Positions 1 to 8,378 of a stretch of DNA of 12,511 bases are shown here, piece by piece. Made by a program: the position numbers and the translations under genes. The notes under the pieces are model-generated. The model had not been told where the DNA came from and ran no database searches. It worked only from the letters and a program-made list of their open reading frames with translations. This DNA comes from an uncultured Lachnospiraceae bacterium (lineage in GTDB: Bacteria; Bacillota; Clostridia; Lachnospirales; Lachnospiraceae). Where the stretch lies: positions 10,248 to 22,758 of the forward strand of contig CAJUQB010000077.1 in the NCBI GenBank assembly GCA_910588285.1, given 5' to 3'. Each line of letters starts with the position of its first letter. Position 1 is the first letter of the stretch.

Positions 1-971
1 TTCACTGAAAATGATGCTTTTTCCGGAACATAAGGGTCATCCCTAAGTCCTGCCTCGCTGTTATATATCGCAAGAGCTACATCGGAATCTCCAAAAACAT
101 CCGTAATTTTTTTTATACAAATGTCCGCAAATCCAAAGTCACGTAAATCCGATTGCACCGAATCCTTCATTATAGAAAATAGCTCCGTAAGTTCAGGACT
201 CTTATACAGCAGGAATTGTTCATACGCCTTTCTGTTTGTCTCATTATTAAAAACATTCGTTTTCCCCGCCGTTGCAATTGAAACACATAATTTACCTAAA
301 GGGTCATTTCTCATTGAATTTTTCTTTGAATACTCATCAAACAAATTTGATATATCCCTGGTAGACATATCTTTATATTCTGCTGCATTTTCCGGTTCTC
401 CGCTCAAATAGGCAGCAAAACTGTACAAATCGTATACTTTAGTTAAATCCGCACCGTTTGGATTTGGATCTCTGCTTTCTCTTAAAATTGCAAGTTCACT
501 ATAAATTTTTTCCGAATTGGTTGGAAATTTAGGCATTGCTGCAAATGGATCTATATTAAGGATAGTAAATCCATAACTCCTGTAAGCATCCTCAATGCTT
601 TCCTTGGATAAACGGGTATTCTTTTTTTGAGCCTTTATTTTTCCATTTGTTACAACCAGTTCGCTTTTACTAAGCTTCTCAAGTCTTATTGCAGACTCAA
701 GTCGTTTCCTTGATGTTGTTTTTCTCTCATCAGCAAGTTCAGCAAATTTAGGAAGCACTTTTCCATCGTTGCTCAAGACTTCTGCTTTCACTTTCCTCAG
801 CAAATCCAATTTCCCATTAATTTCGTCACGCTGTGCCTGTTGGGAAATACTCCCAAGCATACCGCCAAGACTTTTCTCCGCTTTTTCTATGGCAGCCTTA
901 ATCTTTTTTGCGGCTTTTTCAGCAGGATCAAACGATAGACCCGTTATATCAAAAAAATCGTATTCCGCCAT
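1..971 (-). CDS. Partial Hsp70-operon protein with a J-domain-like N-terminus (runs off left edge)
   Basis: This reading frame starts at ATG 971 and stays open for 323 codons to the left edge, so the C-terminus is missing. It begins MAEYDFFDITGLSFDP. The start lies 9 nt after the stop of the upstream Hsp70-vWA gene, with GGAAGGA about 13 nt before it, so the genes are probably translationally coupled. The segment FFDITGL at residues 6-12 resembles the start of J-domains (YYEILGV), and a helix around 49-66 (RDEINGKLDLLRKVKAEVLS) sits where J-domain helix III would be. The HPD tripeptide that activates Hsp70 is absent. The rest (about 70-323) includes PFAAMPKFPTN near 144-154 and a helical region that I do not recognise. 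The J-like assignment is inference, supported mainly by position behind two hsp70 genes and a grpE-like gene. It may instead be an unrelated helical partner. That it is a real gene is clear. Confidence 0.8.
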   Translation of the reverse strand, partial: MAEYDFFDITGLSFDPAEKAAKKIKAAIEKAEKSLGGMLGSISQQAQRDEINGKLDLLRKVKAEVLSNDGKVLPKFAELADERKTTSRKRLESAIRLEKLSKSELVVTNGKIKAQKKNTRLSKESIEDAYRSYGFTILNIDPFAAMPKFPTNSEKIYSELAILRESRDPNPNGADLTKVYDLYSFAAYLSGEPENAAEYKDMSTRDISNLFDEYSKKNSMRNDPLGKLCVSIATAGKTNVFNNETNRKAYEQFLLYKSPELTELFSIMKDSVQSDLRDFGFADICIKKITDVFGDSDVALAIYNSEAGLRDDPYVPEKASFSV

Positions 972-980
972 ATGAATTTA

Positions 981-3164
981 TCATCCTTCCCACGTTGCCA
1001 CATCCGTCACTTTTACGTTTTCCTCTGCTATCCCCAAATCTCCGAGACTTTGGGCTATACTCCCAAATGCCTGCGTAAGCTCTGATTGTGGCACAAACAT
1101 TGCATTGGCATCCTCTGAAGAAATACTCCGAAGAAAATTATAATCTGCCCCTCCAAACCCAATGGCTGCAGTTTCTATGCCATTCTCATTGCACTCATGA
1201 GCTGCGTCTATCGCATTCTGCTGACGATCCCAAACTCCATCTGCTAATATAACGGCGAATAACCTTCCTTCCTCGTTCTTCAACATATTTTCTATAGTAT
1301 AGAATGGATGCTCCGCATTTCCATATCCAGTTTGTCCGCATTCAATGCTTTGTATCTTTTGAATACATTCATCTTCATTATCAGTCAGCCCGCACACTAT
1401 CTGGTTTTTATCTGACACAGCCACCACCCCGACACAAGTGTATGCAAAATCAAGCTGCCTTACGAAATCACACATGGCCGCTTTCGCATCAGCAATTGGA
1501 GTTCCCGACATGCTCCCCGACACATCTACTGCCATTACGACATTCAAGGGCATCGGTTGATTTTGACTCGCATCTAGGGGAAGTCCATATTTTGACATAT
1601 CCTCTGGGACTTTATCCCTGCGTACAGTCAAATTTGTCCTCTCATCATCCTGGCGTGCCTCCACATTTATCACTCCGTTGTCATCATAACTATATTGAAT
1701 CCTTACAATTGATTTTCCCTTTTTCTTCTTGTCATACTTTAACCCGGTAACAACATATCTAAATGGAATCATATTATCAAGCGGATTCTCCTTATCCCCT
1801 TGCAAAACAAAAATTTCCATTTCGTTCAATCCTTTTCTCCGCACTCTGAACGAAAAGGCCTTTGCTGATTTAACCGGTCTCGGATGATTGGCCGGAATAA
1901 TAATTTCATTGACATAGTGTGTTCCATCCTCACTGACGGCAATCATTCCCATAGCGTGCGCTGTGGTTTCCCTCAACGTCATCACGCCAAGTCCATCCAG
2001 CTTTTTCGCTGGTTTTGCTGCTAAGTGCATCTTCCCTAATGAAGCGGAGCGATCCGTCCTTTTCTTTCCATCCATGATTGCAACGGTTAGCTGCGTATAT
2101 TGACTGCTTTCCTTGACGGACTGTATCGCTGCTCCCAATGCTACTGCTTCGTCTGGATTAACATGTGTAATCGGTTTCTTGCCGTACAGCTTAAACAGAT
2201 AACTTGACACTTGCGGCATCCTTGTAGAGCCACCCACCAACAAAATATCCGAAACATCTGACCATTTAAGGTTCGCCTCTTCCATAATAGCTCTGCAAAG
2301 AGTTCCGGTTCTCTCAATTAAATCAACCGTGTTTTCCTCAAATTCCTGGCGTGTAACTGATACGGATGCATAACCATATCCTGAGAATGAAGCATTTGCA
2401 TTAGCAGACTTTAATGACGTAAGCTGCCTCTTTGTTCCCTCAGACAATCCTCTCACTGTCCGCAGCAATTCATCATCATTCCGAATTTCCAGTCCCGTTT
2501 CATCTTCAAATTTATCAATCAATATATTCTCCAGCCTGTTATCCCAATCACGGCCTCCAAGATAATGATCTCCACGTGTTACAACGGTTTGCAAATCTCC
2601 GTTTCCATTCATATGTGTCAAAGTCACATCAAATGTTCCGCCACCCAAATCATAAACAAGTATATTCGCATTTTCTCTCCAATGATTCAAGCCATAAGCC
2701 ATTGCCGCCGCATTTGGTTCATCAATTATCTTTTTAACCTTTAGTCCTGCAATTTCAGCAGCACGAATTGTTGCCTCTCGTTCGGCGGAATAAAAATAAG
2801 CAGGAACCGTAATAACAGCACTGTCGATAGTATCATTCAATTCTCGTTCCGCATCTTCTTTCAAATGTCTTAATAACAATGCAGATAAATCTGTTGATGA
2901 ATAAGATTTTCCATCAATTATGCAATAGGAATCATTACTACCCATACTACGTTTAAAGGTAGCAGCACATCCTTCTTCTCCGGCAATAAACGCACTTTCG
3001 GCTTCACTTCCAAAAATAAGATTTCCATTCATAAATTGAATTACAGAGGGAGTGATTTTTCTTCCCTCTGAATTCATAATTATTTTGGGGGTGTTTTCCC
3101 CTTCTGGAACATAAGCAACCGCCGAATACGTTGTTCCTAAATCTATACCTACTGAAACTGACAT
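981..3164 (-). CDS. Hsp70-like chaperone fused to a C-terminal vWA domain
   Basis: This 727-residue protein has a complete Hsp70 nucleotide-binding domain at about 1-355: phosphate-1 motif GIDLGTTYS (6-14), catalytic Lys-71 in TFKRSMG, phosphate-2 motif DLGGGTFD (172-179) and adenosine motif LLVGGSTRMP (308-317). A beta-rich region at about 395-515, with VLQGDKENP and DDNGVINVEAR, matches the Hsp70 substrate-binding beta domain. The helical lid is missing. In its place, residues 538-710 form a von Willebrand A domain with a full MIDAS: DVSGS (Asp-547, Ser-549, Ser-551), a Thr near 612 and Asp-642 in ILADG. The start has GAGGGAG upstream, and the gene lies 19 nt after the lidless Hsp70. Expected role: ATP-driven binding of a protein client, with the vWA domain giving metal-dependent binding to a partner. 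It is cytosolic, with no signal peptide or membrane segment. The domain calls are firm; the client is unknown. Confidence 0.95.
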   Translation of the reverse strand: MSVSVGIDLGTTYSAVAYVPEGENTPKIIMNSEGRKITPSVIQFMNGNLIFGSEAESAFIAGEEGCAATFKRSMGSNDSYCIIDGKSYSSTDLSALLLRHLKEDAERELNDTIDSAVITVPAYFYSAEREATIRAAEIAGLKVKKIIDEPNAAAMAYGLNHWRENANILVYDLGGGTFDVTLTHMNGNGDLQTVVTRGDHYLGGRDWDNRLENILIDKFEDETGLEIRNDDELLRTVRGLSEGTKRQLTSLKSANANASFSGYGYASVSVTRQEFEENTVDLIERTGTLCRAIMEEANLKWSDVSDILLVGGSTRMPQVSSYLFKLYGKKPITHVNPDEAVALGAAIQSVKESSQYTQLTVAIMDGKKRTDRSASLGKMHLAAKPAKKLDGLGVMTLRETTAHAMGMIAVSEDGTHYVNEIIIPANHPRPVKSAKAFSFRVRRKGLNEMEIFVLQGDKENPLDNMIPFRYVVTGLKYDKKKKGKSIVRIQYSYDDNGVINVEARQDDERTNLTVRRDKVPEDMSKYGLPLDASQNQPMPLNVVMAVDVSGSMSGTPIADAKAAMCDFVRQLDFAYTCVGVVAVSDKNQIVCGLTDNEDECIQKIQSIECGQTGYGNAEHPFYTIENMLKNEEGRLFAVILADGVWDRQQNAIDAAHECNENGIETAAIGFGGADYNFLRSISSEDANAMFVPQSELTQAFGSIAQSLGDLGIAEENVKVTDVATWEG

Positions 3165-3183
3165 TTATCTCTAACTCCCTCTG

Positions 3184-4896
3184 TTAAAAATCGCTGCTTG
3201 TTTTGAGTGAAGCAACATGTCTGATAGCTTCATTCATTTCTTCCTGCGTCTTTGTATTCTCAGATGTAATAACTGTTTCTACCGTTTCGTTGGTATCCGG
3301 ATTAGTAGCCTTTACCTCAAGGCCAATTGCACTGCACCGAAAAAACACTTTAATAGGAGAGCCTTTAGGTGTTCCTGTTGGAAGTTCCAGTTTAACCTCA
3401 CCCAATTTTTTTACCTTCAATGCAGGATCTGTATATTGCTCATTTCCATTCTCATCTATTGATGGCATTACATGCTTATCATTAATCCGGTCTTTTCCAA
3501 CGTTTTCATATATTTTAAGATCTATTGCAACCTGATTATCTACCACTGTTCCATAAGTCTCCGTAGCTTCAGCCGGAGACTCATCTCCCACAAAGAGAAG
3601 ATTATCAATCATAAAATGTTCTTCATCAACCCATACAGCCGGACCGAATGAACGAGACAATTTATCACTAACAGTACTCACCTTCTGAGGAATTATTTTG
3701 CGAAGTTGCTCGGCCTCCTCCTGCGTGAAATCAGGCATCTCATCATCACTTCCATACCCACCGCTTTCTTCATCCTCCTCTTCTCCACTCTGATCTTGAT
3801 TTTTTTCCAATACTCTTTCTACACATTCGAGAGCAGCCTTCAACGCCGCACCTTTTGCCACTGCTAGATCAGGGTCTTCCATCCTTACTTTTCCTGCAAA
3901 CACAGTTTCTACAGCTTCACGAATCATTGGCATTTTAGTAGATCCTCCAACAAGAAGAACTACATCAATATCTGCCGCAGTCAGTGAATTATTTTCAAGA
4001 ATCTGCCTGACAAAATCCATAGTCATCTCGACAAGATCCTGTGTCCTTTCCTTAAATGCATCTGCCGAAATCTCTATTCGGGTAACATCACCATCATATG
4101 ATATATTAATACTGTGATTAGCCTTCTTAGAAAGCAACTTTTTTGTTCCTTCCACCTGGCGCTGAATGACAGCTCTTAATTCCGGTGTTATATCCTCCAA
4201 TGCCAAACCATTTTCGTCACAGTACAGCTCCGCAATATAATCATATAACCTGGCATCCCAATCAATACCACCCAGCCGGTCATTGCCGCCTGAGTCGATA
4301 ACATCTATGGTTGCTTTGCCATCATCATCAACACTAAAATCAAAAAGTGTGATATCAAATGTACCGCCTCCAAGATCATACACCATAATTTTTCTGTTTT
4401 CACCAAATTCTCTGCAGCAATAATTAAGTGCAGCCGCTGTAGGCTCGTTAACGATATCAAGAACGTTCAGGCCCGCAATTTTACCCGCCTGTTTAGTCGC
4501 AGTTCTTTCCTCATTTCCGAAATATGCCGGACAGGTAATTACGACATCCTTTACTTCATCGTTTCCCTGTTCCTCGGCATATTCCTTCATTCTCTTCAAT
4601 ATCAAAGAAGAAATCATAATTGGATCATAAGCAACGCCATCAAAATTCCTTATTGTTGCATCTGGTTTTCCAATTTCCCGTTTGACAAACTGAACCACTC
4701 TTTCAGGCTCAATTTCAGCTTGTGCCTTTGCAGCTTCTCCCACTACAGGATCGCCGCTTTCCTGAAAATATACTGCCGATGCAAGCGTCCTGGAATCCTC
4801 CTCATAGTTTTCAATTACCTCCGGCATTCCGTTTTCATTTAAAGTAGCAATAACTGAATAGGTAGTGCCAAGATCAATTCCGTATACTTTTGCCAT
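3184..4896 (-). CDS. Lidless DnaK/Hsp70-like chaperone with acidic linker
   Basis: This 570-residue Hsp70 has a well-conserved ATPase domain at 1-360: YGIDLGTTYS (5-14), catalytic Lys-72 in VQFVKREIG, DLGGGTFD (174-181) and LLVGGSTKMP (314-323). Canonical DnaK is about 610-640 residues. Here the usual hydrophobic interdomain linker (DVLLLDV-like) is replaced by a Glu/Asp/Gly/Ser-rich stretch at about 364-397 (EEEDEESGGYGSDDE). A divergent beta substrate-binding region follows at 398-545, and the protein ends without a helical lid or EEVD-like tail. The start is clear: AGGAG 8 nt before ATG. It sits 21 nt after the grpE-like gene and 19 nt before the Hsp70-vWA gene, so the three are probably co-expressed. 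Because it is not next to hrcA or dnaJ, and because of the unusual C-terminus, I read it as a specialised paralogue rather than housekeeping dnaK. Confidence 0.95.
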   Translation of the reverse strand: MAKVYGIDLGTTYSVIATLNENGMPEVIENYEEDSRTLASAVYFQESGDPVVGEAAKAQAEIEPERVVQFVKREIGKPDATIRNFDGVAYDPIMISSLILKRMKEYAEEQGNDEVKDVVITCPAYFGNEERTATKQAGKIAGLNVLDIVNEPTAAALNYCCREFGENRKIMVYDLGGGTFDITLFDFSVDDDGKATIDVIDSGGNDRLGGIDWDARLYDYIAELYCDENGLALEDITPELRAVIQRQVEGTKKLLSKKANHSINISYDGDVTRIEISADAFKERTQDLVEMTMDFVRQILENNSLTAADIDVVLLVGGSTKMPMIREAVETVFAGKVRMEDPDLAVAKGAALKAALECVERVLEKNQDQSGEEEDEESGGYGSDDEMPDFTQEEAEQLRKIIPQKVSTVSDKLSRSFGPAVWVDEEHFMIDNLLFVGDESPAEATETYGTVVDNQVAIDLKIYENVGKDRINDKHVMPSIDENGNEQYTDPALKVKKLGEVKLELPTGTPKGSPIKVFFRCSAIGLEVKATNPDTNETVETVITSENTKTQEEMNEAIRHVASLKTSSDF

Positions 4897-4917
4897 TTTG
4901 ATTTCTCCTCTCGTTTT

Positions 4918-5634
4918 TTATTCAGTCAAATTATCCACAGCAGATTCTTTATACACATATACATCAACCAGTTCCTTGATAAGGGGTCTCTTCTCTGTGT
5001 AAAAACCAGTACCTTTACTGGAAACGACTGTATCATGCAATTCAGAATTATCCGTTTCTATTCGCTCTACAATCTGACAAAACTTGCTGTTCCTTTTATC
5101 CCCCGGTTTACTCTTCTGCAACATAACGCCATTGCTCTCTAAAAGCTGTTTTATATCCATAAAAAGGTATTTGATATGTTTCGCTGTTTTATCATCCACT
5201 TCTACGTTCAAAAGCGCCTCATTATCACAATAGATTCTCGCAACCTCGCGTAAAACATCATCAAAAGCCCTGCCTCTGTCTATCTCGTGGTAGCATTCCA
5301 ATTCGTCCTGCATAGATTTTAACCTGCCAGCAAATTCATTATGGTAAAGCTTATGCATCTCTCTGACATCAGCTGCCATTTTTTTGTAGCTTTCTGCCTG
5401 TTCTTCAATATGCTGTTCTATCTTTTCAAGGGCTAGACCAAATTTTGGATTGGATTCTTTCTCCGTTTCCCGCTCTTCATCCATTATAAAATCGAGAGGT
5501 TTGGCGCTCTCTTCACCATTTTTGTCAACAATGTTTTGAATTTCTGATTTATCTATACAATACTCATTTACAGAACCATCTGTGCCAAAAGATGTTCTGT
5601 CTTTATCGAATGTATTACTTTTTTGTTCCTCCAT
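4918..5634 (-). CDS. GrpE-like nucleotide exchange factor
   Basis: This 238-residue protein has the GrpE layout. A charged, probably disordered N-terminus (1-62) is followed by a long heptad-like coiled coil (about 65-115, EEQAESYKKMAADV region), a helical segment (121-170, AFDDVLREVARIY) and a short beta-rich wing (171-228) ending VYVYKE, like the VRVYK end of GrpE. In the wing, FCQIVERIETDNSELHDTVV parallels the GrpE motif HEAV...GTV. Overall identity to textbook GrpE looks low, and the recognisable order of parts plus the location directly before two hsp70 genes carry the call. GrpE proteins dimerise and release ADP from Hsp70, and this one probably serves the two Hsp70s downstream. GGAGGT lies 6-7 nt before the start, and the gene is 18 nt after its neighbour. 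The alternative is an unrelated coiled-coil protein. Confidence 0.8.
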   Translation of the reverse strand: MEEQKSNTFDKDRTSFGTDGSVNEYCIDKSEIQNIVDKNGEESAKPLDFIMDEERETEKESNPKFGLALEKIEQHIEEQAESYKKMAADVREMHKLYHNEFAGRLKSMQDELECYHEIDRGRAFDDVLREVARIYCDNEALLNVEVDDKTAKHIKYLFMDIKQLLESNGVMLQKSKPGDKRNSKFCQIVERIETDNSELHDTVVSSKGTGFYTEKRPLIKELVDVYVYKESAVDNLTE

Positions 5635-5652
5635 CAGTTTACCTCCATCTAT

Positions 5653-7041
5653 TTACACCTCAGCAAATAATATCCCATTTGTACTATATACACATGCCAG
5701 CGAACCAGTCAGCTTACCCAGTGTTTCTGCTCTTACTCTGGGTTCATCGGTTTCATCGACAGAAATTCCTCTGGTATCACTGGAATTCATAAATGAATTA
5801 TTCTGTGATATGTTGTATCGTATCCTGATTTTTTTATACTTTCCCATAAAATCTGACCACTTTTGACAAGAAGTACCGGCGGAATGACGAAACAACACTA
5901 TCTTTGCAACATTTCCGGTAAGTTCTGCAAACAATTCATCTCCATGGATATCTCCTCCGTACAACGATGATATAAAATCCTTCTGACTTATCGCGTATGT
6001 CCTTCCCCTCAATAAATCCCTTATTTTCAAAAACCTGGATATTGGAACATCATCGAGCAAAATCGAGAATTCCTTTCCCTGCGCTTGGAGTAACATCAAG
6101 TGGTTAATAACCAATTCACCAATAAGTTCATTATTGACCCCTCCCACATCAATAGAGATTACTCCTTTCTGATTGAGCATTCTTTTTATATTGCTTTTTC
6201 TGCCAGTCGGTCTCCCATATATTCCTTCAGCCTGACGATTCAGTTTGTTCAAAAAAATTCTAACGGCATCTGTTTCCGATGAACCCGCCATATAATATCT
6301 ATCTATTTCTCTATGTTCAATTGTCGTGATTTCCCCATCCTTTAATAGCTTATCCAGTTCATCTTTTAATTTTAATATAGGAAAAACGGCTAGATTCTGA
6401 ATCGTAACTGTTCCCTCTTTATGAAGCACAACCTCTATCAATGCCCTCAACAGTGACTCCGAACTCGGATTGGAATCATCATTCGGCATTGTTTCGTATA
6501 AGAGATATGCAATATCATCCACCGGCATTCCACGGAATACATCATAATAAGTATTTGTTCTATCTATAAATTCCGCATCAACACTATGCTCTCTTATCAT
6601 AGCACCGATATCTCGATTACCGCTATGTAATGCTATAAGAGGAATCCCCTCCTGCTGCGATTTATGCACAAAAGGAATTAACGCCTCCATTCTTGTGCGA
6701 ACTTCTCCTCCGGAAACAATCTCTCCTTCAGGATAATCGTTTTCACCCCAGATAAAATCCAGAGCAGGGGTTTGGCTCTTTGTGTCATAGTCATATATGT
6801 CATTATCGCTTGGATCAGATGTTACCAGCAATAACTGCTGCTTATTTTCATTTGGCATAATCATCACAGAGCGATTCTGAAAATTCGCCTCTGATGCATG
6901 ATCACATATCTGTCTGATTTCTTTTTTTGTCCTGGCATTTTGTAATGCAGTATATATGGAATTACCAGTCCACATGGATACACCATAAGCAGCCCTTGTA
7001 ACACCACCCATTACATGAAATGCGTCACCTAATAAACCCAT
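5653..7041 (-). CDS. VirD4/TraG-like protein with apparently lost P-loop (pseudo-ATPase partner)
   Basis: This 462-residue protein reads as a divergent relative of type IV coupling proteins (VirD4/TraG). Residues 131-170 (EGIPLIALHSGNRDI, then FIDRTNTYYDVFRGMP) align in order with the family's DPKGD strand and WNP segment. Residues 293-345 (GVISIDVGG, then FSILLDDVPIS) correspond to the central strand and Walker B, with Asp-330/Asp-331 where DE is usual. ISQKDF at 351-356 fits the conserved Gln motif, and the C-terminus ends in a strand pair like the VxLPGxPP tail. No GxxxxGK[ST] is present; the nearest stretch is IVSGGEVRTR at 108-117. A hydrophobic, glycine-rich N-terminus (1-33) may touch a membrane. 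It starts 7 nt after the intact ATPase gene, with AGGTGAG before ATG. I infer a hetero-oligomer with that ATPase. The assignment is by eye, so moderate. Confidence 0.55.
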   Translation of the reverse strand: MGLLGDAFHVMGGVTRAAYGVSMWTGNSIYTALQNARTKKEIRQICDHASEANFQNRSVMIMPNENKQQLLLVTSDPSDNDIYDYDTKSQTPALDFIWGENDYPEGEIVSGGEVRTRMEALIPFVHKSQQEGIPLIALHSGNRDIGAMIREHSVDAEFIDRTNTYYDVFRGMPVDDIAYLLYETMPNDDSNPSSESLLRALIEVVLHKEGTVTIQNLAVFPILKLKDELDKLLKDGEITTIEHREIDRYYMAGSSETDAVRIFLNKLNRQAEGIYGRPTGRKSNIKRMLNQKGVISIDVGGVNNELIGELVINHLMLLQAQGKEFSILLDDVPISRFLKIRDLLRGRTYAISQKDFISSLYGGDIHGDELFAELTGNVAKIVLFRHSAGTSCQKWSDFMGKYKKIRIRYNISQNNSFMNSSDTRGISVDETDEPRVRAETLGKLTGSLACVYSTNGILFAEV

Positions 7042-7048
7042 ATCTCAC

Positions 7049-8350
7049 CTACCCATGAAACAAATCAAATTTGAATTTAAATGGCGGAATGTTTGGTAAT
7101 CCAACAACAGCCTCGCCTATATCCAAACCAATCAAATCCCAATCCTCTACTACAAAGCCTTCCCGTTTTTCATAATGCCTGCTGCCATTCGCCTCCGGAA
7201 ATGTCTCAAGAATCATGTTTTTTCCAAATAGCCTGCTGACGTACTCTCTCGTGTTATAGTCATTTGACTGAAATGCAAATACTGAGCTAAAACCCGCAAC
7301 AGCATTGTGCGCCTTTGCCTCGTTCTCATAGTTTGCATTCAACTGGTCTATTCCTTGAAGCCCCGCCAATATCTTTACACCCAGACTTCGACCAAAATTT
7401 ATTCCGTCTTCCAAATGCCGCAGATTAGGCAAAAGCTTTAATTCATCAGCAATCAGGTATACGTTGCCTTGAGTAGCCGTTCTGCCAAGTGCTTCTTTCA
7501 ATGCAAGGTCAAATAACAATGTATAGATTGGAGATAACACATCGCCTATTGCAAGATCATATTCCAAAAATGCCGTATGGCCTCCTTTTCCTCGAATAAA
7601 CTTTCGCATGGAAAAGTCTCCTACATCGGAGAAAACACCTGTAAATATATCCCTTGTAACCGAGTATACCTCAGACATCACGCCTTGTGCCTGAGTTCCT
7701 GATTTTCCCCCGATATATGCCGCAACAGAAGCCAGGTCACTATGGCTTCCCACCATTGAGCGTATTTCATCTATCGGAGTCGAATCCAATAAATCTTTCA
7801 AATCCTTATTGCTGAACGGCACACCCTCCCTGACCAAAGATATAATGATTGAAGCCAATAAATCACGCGCAGCATTGGGAAAGAATGGGTTACTGTTATT
7901 TTTTTCACTTCTTTCTGCAAACAGTGACTTACAAATCTCCTGTGTGTTTTGGGCTATAGAGATTCTATCCCTTCCATCAGCAGTGATTTCATCGTACAAA
8001 TTCCACTTGGCCGATATCTTTCTATAGGTCTTAGAATTTCCTATTACTACATCTCCCGATTCAAAAAATTTCTTGTGAAAATCCCCTTTACTATCAAAAA
8101 TCAGCATTACGTCATCTTTGTTAAGATTTTTCTTTAATTGTTTTACAATATGGTAGAAAAGGTTCGTCTTTCCACTTCCAGTTCCGCCTACGAGAAGCAA
8201 ATGTTTACTTAATATCTCCTCATTTATACCAAATTTAGCTTTTTGTCCATTAAACTTTCCAGAAATTTGGAGACAATCGTGAATGCCATCCTGTGGAGGA
8301 CTATTACTCTCAACCAGCCCACCATATACAATTTCATGAGTCAAAGACAT
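7049..8350 (-). CDS. Soluble VirD4/TraD-like P-loop ATPase (HerA-FtsK superfamily)
   Basis: The 433-residue protein carries Walker A GGTGSGKT (55-62), a second strand LIFDSKGDF (83-91) followed by WNLYDEI (116-122), Walker B VYLIADE (297-303) and the Gln motif AGLQGIDQL (329-337). The C-terminal DIGEAVVGLPNIPPFKFKF resembles the tail of TraD/VirD4 coupling proteins. Such ATPases form hexamers and pump DNA. The N-terminal membrane segments of true coupling proteins are missing, so this one is cytosolic. I chose ATG 8350 because GGGGAGGAG lies 6 nt before it. The frame can be extended to ATG 8395 or 8416 (455 residues), but that adds a Cys-rich stretch translated from the ribosome binding site and overlaps the upstream gene. 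With ATG 8350 the gap from the transglutaminase-like gene is 28 nt. Its partner is likely the P-loop-less protein next to it. A role in conjugation is possible but less likely given the chaperone operon. Confidence 0.85.
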   Translation of the reverse strand: MSLTHEIVYGGLVESNSPPQDGIHDCLQISGKFNGQKAKFGINEEILSKHLLLVGGTGSGKTNLFYHIVKQLKKNLNKDDVMLIFDSKGDFHKKFFESGDVVIGNSKTYRKISAKWNLYDEITADGRDRISIAQNTQEICKSLFAERSEKNNSNPFFPNAARDLLASIIISLVREGVPFSNKDLKDLLDSTPIDEIRSMVGSHSDLASVAAYIGGKSGTQAQGVMSEVYSVTRDIFTGVFSDVGDFSMRKFIRGKGGHTAFLEYDLAIGDVLSPIYTLLFDLALKEALGRTATQGNVYLIADELKLLPNLRHLEDGINFGRSLGVKILAGLQGIDQLNANYENEAKAHNAVAGFSSVFAFQSNDYNTREYVSRLFGKNMILETFPEANGSRHYEKREGFVVEDWDLIGLDIGEAVVGLPNIPPFKFKFDLFHG

Positions 8351-8378
8351 TGGAATCTCCTCCCCGCCACAACAGCAT

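Noticed and set aside
121..411. Plus-strand ORFs at 121-411 and 769-975
   Set aside because: They lie opposite the partial minus-strand gene 1-971, which is open throughout and follows the operon; the plus-strand products look like low-complexity shadows.
1304..1750. Plus-strand ORF inside the Hsp70-vWA gene
   Set aside because: The minus-strand frame has clear Hsp70 and vWA motifs; the plus-strand product is His/Leu/Pro-rich with no domain.
3184..5634. Housekeeping grpE-dnaK locus
   Set aside because: No hrcA or canonical dnaJ; both Hsp70s lack lids, one carries a vWA domain, and mobility genes are adjacent.
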